Origin: Chloroflexia bacterium
GTDB taxonomy: Bacteria > Chloroflexota > Chloroflexia > Thermomicrobiales > UBA6265
Assembly: GCA_013698285.1 (NCBI GenBank)
Contig: JACCVE010000481.1
Span: 1 to 14,476, forward strand
DNA: 14,476 bases
Reading direction: 5' to 3'
The notes below the pieces were generated by a model. The model saw nothing but the letters and a program-made list of their open reading frames with translations, was not told where the DNA came from and searched no databases. Numbering within the stretch: position 1 is the stretch's first letter; every line of letters starts with the position of its first letter. The translations under genes and the position numbers were made by a program. Below are positions 1 to 8,030 of the stretch, piece after piece.

Positions 1-324
1 GTAAACCCGAACGGGAGAGACCGGTTTCCCGGGACGCTGGCACCGGCGCTGATCAGCCCGCCGTTCGTCTGGCACGACGGCCCGCGCGTCTTCATCTTCG
101 GCGTGGAGCCGGTCGGCTGGGTAACCGCCGAACTCCGCTTCGACCAGACCCACCTCGCCTACGTCGAGGTCCACCGCGCGATCTATCACTGGCCGCGTGA
201 GGCGGTCGGGGCGTTCCTGGCCCGGGCCTGTGGGGCCTCGCCGCCGTCGATGTGCGCCCTGCTGGCCGCGCTCGACCGGTGGGCCGCGACCCGGCACGTC
301 CAGTCCGGGCCCCCGGTCGTCTGA
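1..324 (+). CDS. Unrecognised protein, 3' part only (starts left of window)
   Basis: The frame is open from the first base to TGA at 322-324, giving 107 residues of a protein whose start lies outside the window. A GTG at 103 is in frame. However, the codons before it (reading ..LAPALISPPFVWHDGPRVFIFG..) look just as coding as those after, with mostly G or C in third positions, so I treat the gene as 5'-truncated by the window. The visible part is rich in aromatic residues (three Trp, several Phe and Tyr) and ends ..LDRWAATRHVQSGPPVV. There is no signal peptide, transmembrane segment or catalytic motif that I recognise. The stop codon sits inside the first unit of a tandem DNA repeat, so the last few residues are encoded by repeat sequence. 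I assign no function. Confidence 0.55.
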   Translation, partial: VNPNGRDRFPGTLAPALISPPFVWHDGPRVFIFGVEPVGWVTAELRFDQTHLAYVEVHRAIYHWPREAVGAFLARACGASPPSMCALLAALDRWAATRHVQSGPPVV

Positions 325-388
325 CGCCGGACGGCCGTCCCTGCCCCCGGTCGCCTGACGGTGGACGGCCGTCCCTGCCCCCAGTCAG
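311..388. repeat. 34-bp tandem repeat, two full units plus a partial third
   Basis: Unit 1 is 311-344 and unit 2 is 345-378, differing at 3 of 34 positions. A third copy begins at 379 (CCCCAGTC..) and decays within about ten bases. Each unit contains the perfect 12-bp palindrome GGACGGCCGTCC (329-340 and 363-374). Each also contains a TGA: the one at 322-324 is the stop of the upstream gene and the one at 356-358 is its copy. The duplication therefore took in the end of the gene. The palindromes could form small hairpins, but no T-run follows. Confidence 0.75.
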
Positions 389-866
389 CGCCGGGCAGTC
401 CGCCGAGACGTCACGTCTGGTCCCCCGCCCGGCGCCCGCGCCGCGCACCGTAGCAGTGCTCGACGGCTCGATCGGGACGTTTCACCCACATGCCCGTCTG
501 GCCGCGGGGCCCGGTCTGACGCATCCTGTGACTGAGGAACCGGTCGGTCGTCCGTGCCTCCGGGGGCCGGTCGGCCGACCCCGCGGGGCCCACCGCGCCG
601 AACGATCTTCTCCCGCGTACGTACGTGGTATTCTGTCGGAGACCGGGGGGCCTTCGATGAATGTCCTCGGCCCATCGGTCCCTAGCGCCTCCCGGCGCCA
701 CGCGGTACCATGACCACCTGCGTTGGCAACCAGAGCGCGAATGAGTCCCTGTCCTCCCGTCCATGGGTGAACGATCACCGGATCCCCCCGCTCCGGACCG
801 ACCCTGAACGGATCGACGATGTTGTCGTCCACCACGACACGGTGCCTAACAAGGGGGATCACCGGA
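325..866. other. Intergenic region upstream of lon
   Basis: Apart from the tandem repeat at its left end I see no convincing gene here. Open frames exist, but they have low-complexity Arg/Pro/Gly-rich translations typical of GC-rich non-coding DNA. The region holds several self-complementary blocks: CGTACGTACG at 616-625, GGTCGGCCGACC at 569-580 and CCCCGCGGGG at 579-588. I found no CIRCE or HAIR heat-shock operator in front of lon. A strong Shine-Dalgarno for lon lies at its right end. Confidence 0.6.
626..634 (+). promoter_or_regulatory. Possible extended -10 promoter element upstream of lon
   Basis: TGG followed by TATTCT (629-634) fits the extended -10 pattern TGN-TATNNT. The expected -35 position (about 606-611) does not resemble TTGACA. 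It lies beside the alternating CGTACGTACG palindrome at 616-625. If used, lon would have a leader of about 225 nt. This is the best candidate I can see for lon, but it is weak. Confidence 0.25.
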
Positions 867-3338
867 ATGAGCCGATACGAGCTGTATGCCCCTCGCTACC
901 CTCTCCTACCGCTCAAGAACGTCGTCATCTTTCCCCGAAACGTGGTCACCTTGCTCGTCGGCCGGCCACGGTCGATCCAGGCCGTGGAGGAAGCACTACT
1001 GCGGGACCGGCGCCTGATCGTCACCGCCCACCAAGACGTGGAGCGGGATGAGCCCCGCCCCGACGACTTTTACCGGATCGGCACGCTGGCTAGCATCGTC
1101 TCGATGGACCGCCAGCAGGGCGGAAATATCCAGGTCGTCCTCGAGGGATTGAACCGGGTCAAGATCGACCAGTTCGACCAGTCTCGCCCCTTCTTCACCG
1201 TGGCCGCCGCGCAGCTCGAAGAGGCGCCGGGCCATCCCGACCAGGACCGGGTCCTCATCGCCCACGTCCAGGACCTGGCGACCAAGCACGCCGAGGCGCG
1301 CACCAAGCTCTCCGCCGAGGTCGTGGAGATGGTCGGCCGGGCGACGGAGCCGGGACACCTCGCCGACTTGCTGGCGACCCAATTGGTGACCGACGTCGCC
1401 CGCCGCCAGGAACTGCTGGAGATGACGGACGGCACCCGGCGCCTGGAGCAGGTCGCGGTCCACATCGCCGGCGATCTCGACCTGGCGGCCCTCGAACAGC
1501 GGATCAAGGCCCGCGTCCGGGACCAGATCGACAAGAACCAGCGTGAGTATTTCCTGCGCGAGCAGCTCAAGGCCATCCACGACGAGCTCGGTGGTGAGAA
1601 CGGCAACGAGATCGAGACGCTGCGGCAGCGGATCACCGACCGGGGCATGCCCGCGGCGGTGACTGAGAAGATGATCAAGGAGGTCAACCGGCTGGAGCGG
1701 ATGCCGCCCGTCTCGGCCGAATCGACCGTGGTCCGGGGCTACCTGGAAACCATGCTCGCCCTGCCCTGGACCGAGCGTGACGAGGACCGGCTCGACCTGG
1801 ACGAGGCCGAGGCGATCCTCAACGCTGACCACTTCGGGCTCGAGCCCGTCAAGGAACGCATCCTCGACTTCCTCGCCGTCCGCCGCCTGACGGCCAACGC
1901 GGGCCGGTCACAGTCGTCCCAGATCCTCTGCCTGGTCGGGCCACCGGGCGTCGGAAAGACCAGCCTCGGCCGGTCGGTGGCGACGGCGATGGGTCGCCAG
2001 TTCGTCCGGGTCAGCCTGGGCGGCGTGCGGGACGAGGCCGAGATCCGGGGGCACCGGCGAACCTACATCGGCGCCCTGCCGGGCCGCATCGTCTCGGCCA
2101 TGAAGCAGGCCGGCACCATCAACCCGGTCCTGCTGCTCGACGAGATCGACAAGCTCGCCAACGATTACCGGGGCGACCCGACGGCCGCGATGCTGGAGGT
2201 CCTCGACCCGGAACAGCACGCCGGGTTCACCGACCACTATCTCGACGTGCCCTACGACCTGTCCCAGGTGATGTTCATCACCACCGCCAACTTCATGCAG
2301 CAGATCCCGGCCCCGCTCAAGGACCGGATGGAGATCATCGAACTCTCCGGGTACACCGAGGACGAGAAGATCGCCATCGGCCAGCGCTACCTGCTGCCGC
2401 GCCAGGTCGAGGCCCACGGCCTCGGCGAGGGGGCCCTCTCGATCCCCGACGCGCTCTGGCCCCGGGTCGTGCGGGAGTACACCCGGGAGGCCGGTGTCCG
2501 CGGATTGGAGCGGGAGATCGCCACGCTCTGCCGTAAGGTCGCCCGCGACGTCGTCCGGGGCAAGACCTCGACCGACGACGGCACGGTGATCCTCGACGAG
2601 ACCCGGCTCGAGACCTATCTGGGGCCCAAGAAGTACGGCTTCTCCCAGGACCTCGACGACAGCCAGGTCGGCCTGGCCCTCGGCCTGGGCGTGACCAGCG
2701 TCGGCGGCGAGATCCTGCCGGTGGAGGTCGCGACGATGCCGGGGACCGGCGGCCTGACGATCACCGGCAAGGCCGGCGACGTGATGCAGGAGTCGGCCCG
2801 GGCGGCGATGTCCTACGCCCGATCGCGGGCCGAGCAACTCCACATCGACCCGCATTTCCAGCAGAAGATCGACCTCCACATCCACCTGCCCGAGGGCGCC
2901 ACCCCCAAGGACGGCCCCTCCGCCGGGATCACGATGGCGACCGCGGTCATCTCCGCGCTGACCAAGCGGCCGGTCCGCAATGACACCGCGATGACCGGCG
3001 AGATCACGCTGCGGGGCCGGGTCCTGCCGATCGGCGGCCTGAAGGACAAGGCCCTCGCCGCGCACCGCCACGGAGTCCGCCGGATCATCGCCCCGATCGA
3101 CAACCAGGGCGACTTCGCCAAGATCCCGGCCAACATCCAGCGCGAGGTCGAGTTCATCTGGGTCCGCAACATGGACCAGGTCATCGCGGCGGCGATCCTG
3201 CTCGACGAGGTCCAGGTCGAGAGTCTGGAGGAGATCGCCGGTCCGCTGCCCGTGGTCGCGAGCACCCCGCCCGCCCCCGTCCCGGCCCCGGCCGAGTCCT
3301 ACCCGGCCGACCTAGCCTCCGACGCCGACCGGGCCTGA
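867..3338 (+). CDS. lon: ATP-dependent protease Lon (bacterial LonA type)
   Basis: This is the cytoplasmic AAA+ serine protease that degrades misfolded and short-lived regulatory proteins. The product is 823 residues, normal for LonA. In order it shows the N-terminal substrate-binding domain (about 10-205, beginning LYAPRYPLLPLKNVVIFP), a helical region containing DKNQREYFLREQLKAIHDELG, and the AAA+ module. That module has Walker A GPPGVGKT at 358-365 and Walker B LLLDE ending at Glu426. The protease domain (about 588-780) has the catalytic dyad Ser685 (PKDGPSAG) and Lys728 (GGLKDK), 43 residues apart as in the family. A Pro/Ala-rich tail of roughly 35 residues follows. I chose the ATG at 867 because AGGGGG (852-857) sits 9 nt upstream and family similarity begins just after it. 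A start 16 codons earlier (819) has no such support. The gene converges on recJ. Confidence 0.97.
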   Translation: MSRYELYAPRYPLLPLKNVVIFPRNVVTLLVGRPRSIQAVEEALLRDRRLIVTAHQDVERDEPRPDDFYRIGTLASIVSMDRQQGGNIQVVLEGLNRVKIDQFDQSRPFFTVAAAQLEEAPGHPDQDRVLIAHVQDLATKHAEARTKLSAEVVEMVGRATEPGHLADLLATQLVTDVARRQELLEMTDGTRRLEQVAVHIAGDLDLAALEQRIKARVRDQIDKNQREYFLREQLKAIHDELGGENGNEIETLRQRITDRGMPAAVTEKMIKEVNRLERMPPVSAESTVVRGYLETMLALPWTERDEDRLDLDEAEAILNADHFGLEPVKERILDFLAVRRLTANAGRSQSSQILCLVGPPGVGKTSLGRSVATAMGRQFVRVSLGGVRDEAEIRGHRRTYIGALPGRIVSAMKQAGTINPVLLLDEIDKLANDYRGDPTAAMLEVLDPEQHAGFTDHYLDVPYDLSQVMFITTANFMQQIPAPLKDRMEIIELSGYTEDEKIAIGQRYLLPRQVEAHGLGEGALSIPDALWPRVVREYTREAGVRGLEREIATLCRKVARDVVRGKTSTDDGTVILDETRLETYLGPKKYGFSQDLDDSQVGLALGLGVTSVGGEILPVEVATMPGTGGLTITGKAGDVMQESARAAMSYARSRAEQLHIDPHFQQKIDLHIHLPEGATPKDGPSAGITMATAVISALTKRPVRNDTAMTGEITLRGRVLPIGGLKDKALAAHRHGVRRIIAPIDNQGDFAKIPANIQREVEFIWVRNMDQVIAAAILLDEVQVESLEEIAGPLPVVASTPPAPVPAPAESYPADLASDADRA

Positions 3339-3369
3339 GCGGACCACCACGCCTCCCGGCCGCGTCCGC

Positions 3370-3404
3370 CTGGCCCCGGATCGCCAGTGACCCCGCCGGC
3401 GGGG
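3370..3404. terminator. Hairpins between convergent lon and recJ
   Basis: Two small inverted repeats fill the roughly 70-bp gap. CTGGC (3370-3374) pairs with GCCAG (3383-3387). The perfect 14-bp palindrome CCCCGCCGGCGGGG at 3391-3404 ends just before the recJ stop at 3408-3410. Neither is followed by a T-run on either strand, so intrinsic termination is inferred from position and symmetry only. Confidence 0.35.
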
Positions 3405-3407
3405 ATC

Positions 3408-5138
3408 TCAGCCGATGGCGGGCCGGAAGTCCCTGGCGATCGCCTGGAGACGTGGCCGCCCATTCCAGGCGTCCTCTTCCAGCGTCAAGGCCACGTCGAC
3501 CCTCGGGTCGCGGAGCAGTTCCTGACCCCGGTCCGCCGCGCCCCAGGCCAGGACCGGCAGTTCCCGACCCCCGACCCGGACCTGGAATTTGAGGTGCGAC
3601 CGGTCACGCCCGATGACGGTGTACTTGACGACGGGCACGTTCGAGAGCAGGAGGACGGGAGCCTCGTTGCCCCGCCCAAACGGCTCCAGGGAACGGATGT
3701 CGCGCACCGTGCCGAGGCTGATGTCCTCTCGCCGCACCACGGCGTCGATCTCCAGCACATCCGGCAGGGGGAAGGTGAGCCCCAACGCCGCGACGTGCTC
3801 CCCCAATGCCGCCACCAGGGCCGGGACCTGCTCACTCGGCAAGGCGACGCCCGCGGCCTGGCCATGGCCCCCGTGGCGAGTGAGCAATCCCAGGCACGTG
3901 GGGTCGGCCAGGGCACGGGCGATGTCGAAGCCGGGCACCGAGCGAGCCGAGCCATGACTCAGGCCGCCGGAGTCGTCCAAGACGATGACCGGGCGCCGGT
4001 ACCGCTCGACCAGCTTGTTGGCGACGATGCCCAGCACCCCGGATGTCCACCCCTCGCCGCGCACGATGACGACGGGACGGTCTCGCGCGTCCGGGTCGGC
4101 CCGGAGGTGGGCTTCGGCCTCGACCAGAATCCGGTCCGACTCGACCCGGCGCCGGAGATTGATCCTCTCGATCTCCTCGGCCAATCGCTTGGCCTCCCGA
4201 GGGTCGTCCGTCAGCATCAGGTCGAGCGCGATCTGAGGATCCCCCATCCGTCCGGCCGCGTTGAGGCGGGGGGCCAGTTTAAAGCTGATCGCCGCGGCAT
4301 CGACCTGCCGCGGGTCGATCCCTGCTATCTCGCAGAGCGCGGCGATCCCGACGCGCGGCCGCGAGCGGATCACCGCGATCCCATCCTTGACGAGCCGGCG
4401 GTTGATGTCCGTCAGGGACGAGACATCCGCGACCGTGCCGAGCGTCGCCAGATCCTGATAATCGGTCTCGTTCCCTGCGATGGTGACGGTGGCCCCCTCG
4501 TTGGCGATGGCCGAGACGAGGAGATAACTCAGCCCGGCCGCCGAGAGCCGTCGCTCGGGCGAGTCCTCCCATCCTGGAACCTGCGCCGAGACCAGGATAG
4601 CCCCGGCCGGACCCACGTCGTCCGGCGCCATTTGGTGGTGGTCGAGGATCATGACGTCGAACCCGACGGACCGCGCGTAGAGGACGTGGTCGTGGTCTCC
4701 ACTGCCGCAATCGACCACGATCAGCAGGGACGCCCCGGTCGCCCGCAGTTCGTCGATGCCGGCCCGGTTCAGGCCATATCCCTCGTCGCGTCGTGGCAGC
4801 CGGGCTACCACGCTGTCCCGGTCACCCGTCGCGGCCCACAGCGCCAGGACCAGGATCGCGGTCGAGGTGATCCCGTCGGCGTCGTAGTCGCCGAAGACGG
4901 CGATCCGCTCGTCACCCCGCACCGCCGCGAGAACCCGGCCGACCGCCTCGTCCATCCCGGGCACCCGGGAGGTGTCGGGCGGATCACCGATCATCGGGTC
5001 GAGGAATCGGTCGGCCTCGTCGGCGGCGCGGATACCACGCCGGAACAACAACTCCCCGACGAGGGGGTGACGGTGCAGACCTCGGGCGGCTCCGGCGGGC
5101 AGCGAGTCCGGCAATCTCCAGGCGTCGTATGCGGTCAC
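3408..5138 (-). CDS. recJ: Single-stranded-DNA-specific exonuclease RecJ
   Basis: RecJ is the 5'-3' single-strand DNA exonuclease of RecFOR recombination, mismatch repair and base-excision repair. It is a metal-dependent DHH-family phosphoesterase. The product is 576 residues, full length for bacterial RecJ. The DHH-domain motifs are all present: GDYDADG at 83-89, VDCG at 142-145, DHH at 166-168 and LGTVADV with Asp238. RLNAAGRMG (291-299) follows. The DHHA1 domain has GEGWTSGVLGIVANKL (361-375) and GGHGQAAG (423-430). The C-terminal part (..LEPFGRGNEAP..LPVLAWG..) matches the OB-fold region. The start is the GTG at 5136-5138. No strong Shine-Dalgarno precedes it, but the N-terminus (WRLPDSLP..HPLVGELLFRRG) fits the family there. 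The segment after VDCG reads SGDHDHV, more acidic and His-rich than usual, so it deserves an alignment check. The gene is convergent with lon and divergent from the L,D-transpeptidase. Confidence 0.95.
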   Translation of the reverse strand: MTAYDAWRLPDSLPAGAARGLHRHPLVGELLFRRGIRAADEADRFLDPMIGDPPDTSRVPGMDEAVGRVLAAVRGDERIAVFGDYDADGITSTAILVLALWAATGDRDSVVARLPRRDEGYGLNRAGIDELRATGASLLIVVDCGSGDHDHVLYARSVGFDVMILDHHQMAPDDVGPAGAILVSAQVPGWEDSPERRLSAAGLSYLLVSAIANEGATVTIAGNETDYQDLATLGTVADVSSLTDINRRLVKDGIAVIRSRPRVGIAALCEIAGIDPRQVDAAAISFKLAPRLNAAGRMGDPQIALDLMLTDDPREAKRLAEEIERINLRRRVESDRILVEAEAHLRADPDARDRPVVIVRGEGWTSGVLGIVANKLVERYRRPVIVLDDSGGLSHGSARSVPGFDIARALADPTCLGLLTRHGGHGQAAGVALPSEQVPALVAALGEHVAALGLTFPLPDVLEIDAVVRREDISLGTVRDIRSLEPFGRGNEAPVLLLSNVPVVKYTVIGRDRSHLKFQVRVGGRELPVLAWGAADRGQELLRDPRVDVALTLEEDAWNGRPRLQAIARDFRPAIG

Positions 5139-5402
5139 CGGAGGTCACCCGGCACGTTCACGGGGCACCAGTCGGGGGAAGGCGCGGAGGCATGTCCAGG
5201 GTATCTGGCAACGATGATCATGGCGGCGATCCTAGCACGGATAGGGACGATCTGGCCGCTCAGGACCGGCGACGCGCGTGGTACCATCCCACCGTCAGCC
5301 ATGCTACCGTAGGTGTACGTATAGCGGTCGGACGCACGACGGGTGCGACACGTTCGCACCGGACGAGAGCCTCGCGACGGCGGGACACGAGGAGGGGAAA
5401 CG

Positions 5403-6659
5403 GTGCGGATCGTGGATGCGGGACGATCGGGCGGCAACGCGCCCCGGCGGTGGTCGCCCGTGATCGTGGCCGTGCTGCTTGCGCTGACCACGTTCGCCGG
5501 TGGGGCCGCCCCGCGACCGGTGCTTGCCCAAGACAGCGCCGAGGTCGCCTGGTCGCCCCCCCGCACCGTCTGGGTCCAGTCGGCCGGCCACACGGTCGAT
5601 GGCCTGTTCCTCAACCTCTGGCGCGACTACCCGGACATCCTCGGCGACCCGATCACCGAGGAGTTCACGGCCGAGACCCCCTACGGCGACGATGAGGACG
5701 GCGACAGCGAGCGCATCGTCCAGTACTTCGAGAGCGCGGCGCTGGTCTACTTGCCCGAGGAGGCGCCGGGCGAGCAGGTCGAGACCCTGCCGCTCGGCGA
5801 GGACGCCGCCGAGATCCTGAGTGAGAAATACCCCGAGGAATTCGCCAACTCGGACGACGACGCTTGCGAGGCGATGGACGAGACGGACTGCGTTCGGTTC
5901 GACGAGACCGGCCAGTCACTCCAAACCGGGTTCAAGGCCTTCTGGGAACAACGATCCGGCGCCGACCTGCTGGGGATGCCCGTCTCGGAGGAGTTCCGGG
6001 CCCGCGACGGCCGGGAGGTGCAGTTCTTCGAGCGCGGCGCCCTGCAATGGAAAGCCGGTGAGGACATCACCGTGCGTCCGATCGGCCGGGAACTGGCCGC
6101 CCACGATGACCTCGACACCGAGCCCATCGACCGTCCGGACGACGTTCCCGCCTATGACGAGAGCCTGTTCATCGCCCCCGAACCCGTGGTCGCCGAAGTC
6201 GAGGCGCAGAGCGACGACGCGGCCGTCGCCGCTGGCGCCGGAGTCGGTGCCGGTGGATTTGGTCCCGGACCCGTGCAGGGTGGCTGGAAGGAGATCGTCA
6301 TCTCGATCTCGGCCCAACGTCTCTGGGCCTACGAGGACGGCGAGATGATCCTGACCACCCTGGTCAGCACCGGCACGGCCGAGATCCCCTTCACCGTCAC
6401 CCCGGTCGGCCGTTGGTCGGTGCTGTCGAAATACGACCTCCAAACCATGCGCGGCACCGTCAGCGGCGAGGACTACGAGGTCCCCGATGTGCCGTGGATC
6501 ATGTATTTCGATAACCTCGGCAACGCCCTGCACGGCACCTACTGGCATTCCAACTTCGGGACCCCGATGAGCCACGGCTGCGTCAACCTGCCCCTCGACG
6601 TGGCCGAGTTCCTCTACGGTTGGACTCCCCTCGGCACCGCGGTGACCGTCGTCGAGTAA
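5403..6659 (+). CDS. Secreted L,D-transpeptidase (YkuD domain) with two N-terminal repeat modules
   Basis: This family makes 3-3 cross-links in peptidoglycan or attaches proteins to it, acting outside the membrane. The start is GTG 5403, because GGAGGGG (5391-5397) lies 5 nt upstream and a signal peptide follows directly: Arg-rich N-region, hydrophobic 20-34, likely cleavage after LA at 41-42. An upstream in-frame start at 5343 would put 20 Arg-rich residues before it. The mature part carries two related modules, about 61-133 and 168-232, each with an aromatic-rich helix, G(D/M)P(I/V)(T/S)EEF and VQ(Y/F)FE. A Gly-rich linker follows near 278-290. The YkuD domain spans about 296-418, with His377 (HGT) and the catalytic SHGC at 390-393 (Cys393). 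The product is 418 residues. Two Cys at 155 and 163 lie in an acidic linker between the modules and could form a disulfide. The exact substrate cannot be read from sequence. Confidence 0.92.
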   Translation: MRIVDAGRSGGNAPRRWSPVIVAVLLALTTFAGGAAPRPVLAQDSAEVAWSPPRTVWVQSAGHTVDGLFLNLWRDYPDILGDPITEEFTAETPYGDDEDGDSERIVQYFESAALVYLPEEAPGEQVETLPLGEDAAEILSEKYPEEFANSDDDACEAMDETDCVRFDETGQSLQTGFKAFWEQRSGADLLGMPVSEEFRARDGREVQFFERGALQWKAGEDITVRPIGRELAAHDDLDTEPIDRPDDVPAYDESLFIAPEPVVAEVEAQSDDAAVAAGAGVGAGGFGPGPVQGGWKEIVISISAQRLWAYEDGEMILTTLVSTGTAEIPFTVTPVGRWSVLSKYDLQTMRGTVSGEDYEVPDVPWIMYFDNLGNALHGTYWHSNFGTPMSHGCVNLPLDVAEFLYGWTPLGTAVTVVE

Positions 6660-6678
6660 CCGTTCCGTGACATGTGCC

Positions 6679-6722
6679 CGGGCCAGTCCTCCCCGGCCGA
6701 TCGGCCAGGGACCGGCCCGTTT
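6679..6722 (+). terminator. Rho-independent-like terminator after the L,D-transpeptidase gene
   Basis: CGGGCCAGTCC (6679-6689) pairs with GGACCGGCCCG (6709-6719) over 11 bp with one A.C mismatch. The loop itself contains the 12-bp palindrome GGCCGATCGGCC, and TTT follows at 6720-6722. It lies 20 nt after the stop at 6657-6659 and before the Shine-Dalgarno of the next gene. The T-run is short, so efficiency is uncertain. Confidence 0.5.
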
Positions 6723-6760
6723 CGCGTCGCCAGGCAAGCACCCATGTCAGGAGCGACCCC

Positions 6761-7249
6761 ATGCGAGCCGACGATCTCCGACTCCTCTTCGACTATTCCT
6801 ACGCGGCCACCGGCCGCATCCTGGACGCAACCCTCCGGCTCGCACCCGGCGAGTTCACCGGTCCGCCGCCCCTCCGTGGGGCCATGAGCCTCCGGGACCT
6901 CCTCGTCCACACGCTCGATGCCGAGCGGGGCTGGCGCGAGTTCCTACGGACCGGGATCGAGGACGAGGAGGCCGTCCTCGAACCTGCCGCTTTCCCCGAC
7001 ATCGCGGCACTGACCCGTGCGTGGCGGGAGGACGAGACGCGGATGCGTGAATGGCAGGCCACGCTCGACGACGAGGCGATGGATGCGCCCGAGGCCGGGC
7101 GGGGCCGTCCGCTCTGGGTCTGCCTCACCCACGTCGTCAATCACTCGACCCAACACCGGAGCGAAGCGGCGATGATCCTGTCGCATCTGGGCCAGTCGCC
7201 CGGCGACCTCGATTTCACCTTCTACCTGCGAGACTGGACCGACGATTGA
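6761..7249 (+). CDS. DinB-superfamily protein, first of a tandem pair
   Basis: The DinB/YfiT superfamily is a four-helix-bundle fold binding a metal through three His. Known members include thiol-dependent S-transferases (for example of bacillithiol or mycothiol) and DNA-damage-inducible proteins of unknown activity. The product is 162 residues, the usual length. His50 (in LLVHTLDAERGW) and His128 and His132 in THVVNHSTQHRSE match the expected ligand triad. The ending QHRSEAAMILSHLGQSPGDLDF is typical of the family. I chose ATG 6761 because AGGAG (6749-6753) lies 7 nt upstream. A longer frame exists from 6674, but it would read through the terminator hairpin. The neighbouring 162-residue paralogue downstream is about 64% identical by hand alignment. 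The thiol cofactor or substrate is unknown. Confidence 0.85.
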   Translation: MRADDLRLLFDYSYAATGRILDATLRLAPGEFTGPPPLRGAMSLRDLLVHTLDAERGWREFLRTGIEDEEAVLEPAAFPDIAALTRAWREDETRMREWQATLDDEAMDAPEAGRGRPLWVCLTHVVNHSTQHRSEAAMILSHLGQSPGDLDFTFYLRDWTDD

Positions 7250-7422
7250 CCGCCTCCCGCGATCACTCTGGGGTCATGGCCCCGGCGGATCGACCACCGC
7301 GAGAGTTCCGGTGCCCGTGGGTGAGTGGGTGATCGGCGGAGCTCATCCCGCGATCATCCGTCCCGGGACCATGGCGGGGCGACGGATACGGACACGCGCG
7401 AGCGAGTGAGGTCGAGCCCCCG

Positions 7423-7911
7423 ATGCGAGCCGACGAGATCCGTCTCCTCTTCGATTACGCCTACGCGGCAACTGGTCGTGTCCTCGACGCGGCCGGCCGG
7501 CTCACACCCGACCAGTTCGTCGCCCCGGCCCCCGTGAGCGGAACGTCGGGACCACGAGACATCCTCGTCCACACCCTCGACACGGAACGCGCCTGGTCCG
7601 AGCGGCTACGAGCCGGCGGTCCCCACGGCGACCCGGTGAGCGTGGACCCGGCGGACTTCCCGGATGTGCCGTCGCTGGCCCGGGCGTGGCGTGCCGACGA
7701 AGAGCGAATGCGTACCGTGCTGGACACCCTCGATGACGAGGCACTGGACGCGCCCGCGGCGGGAGGCTACCCGCTCTGGTTGGTGCTGACGCACGTCGTC
7801 AACCACGGGACACAGCACCGGAGCGAGGTCGCGATGATCTTGACGTCCTTGGGACAGTCGCCGGGCGACCTCGACCTGCCCTTCTACCTCCGTGGCTGGA
7901 GCGACGATTGA
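7423..7911 (+). CDS. DinB-superfamily protein, second of a tandem pair
   Basis: This is the same fold and length (162 residues) as the gene 173 bp upstream. It begins with the same residues MRAD and ends FYLRGWSDD against FYLRDWTDD. It keeps the His triad (His in ILVHTLDTERAW, then NHGTQHRSE). Two single-residue indels separate the pair, one near residue 70 and one near 113. Most differences fall in the middle third, whereas both termini and the TLDDEA(M/L)DAP and LTHVVNH blocks are conserved. That pattern suggests a local duplication followed by divergence of the substrate-facing part. The start is ATG 7423; the only Shine-Dalgarno-like match is GAGG at 7408-7411, 11 nt away, so initiation is probably weaker than for the first copy. 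The exact substrate is unknown. Confidence 0.85.
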   Translation: MRADEIRLLFDYAYAATGRVLDAAGRLTPDQFVAPAPVSGTSGPRDILVHTLDTERAWSERLRAGGPHGDPVSVDPADFPDVPSLARAWRADEERMRTVLDTLDDEALDAPAAGGYPLWLVLTHVVNHGTQHRSEVAMILTSLGQSPGDLDLPFYLRGWSDD

Positions 7912-8030
7912 CACGCTCCGGTGCGCGCCCATCCGGGTGCTCGCCGGCCGATGGGGGACTCACCGTGACCGTCTGTTCCTACGGATCGGATCGCTCGGCA
8001 CACGAGGTGCCGCCCGGGGATGGATCGGGC

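Noticed and set aside
252..713. A 153-codon open frame across the lon upstream region
   Set aside because: Its translation is Arg/Pro/Gly-rich and low in complexity, it runs through the tandem repeat, and it has no Shine-Dalgarno. Several other frames overlap it equally well, as expected in GC-rich non-coding DNA.
1908..3071. A 387-codon open frame antisense to lon
   Set aside because: It mirrors the lon coding frame and has a repetitive Asp/Gly/Val/Leu-rich translation with no recognisable family.
3387..5312. A 641-codon open frame on the plus strand
   Set aside because: It lies antisense to recJ, whose every motif is intact. The long frame is a by-product of codon bias, and its translation shows no domain.
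5139..5402. A divergent promoter pair between recJ and the L,D-transpeptidase gene
   Set aside because: TATAGC (5320-5325) on the plus strand and TAGGAT (5229-5234 complement) on the minus strand resemble -10 boxes. Neither has a -35 match at 16-18 bp, so I do not list them as promoters.
7250..7422. A separate gene or regulatory element between the two DinB genes
   Set aside because: The 173-bp gap has only a weak 5-bp hairpin (GGGGT..GCCCC near 7270-7283) and no promoter or frame that I can support.
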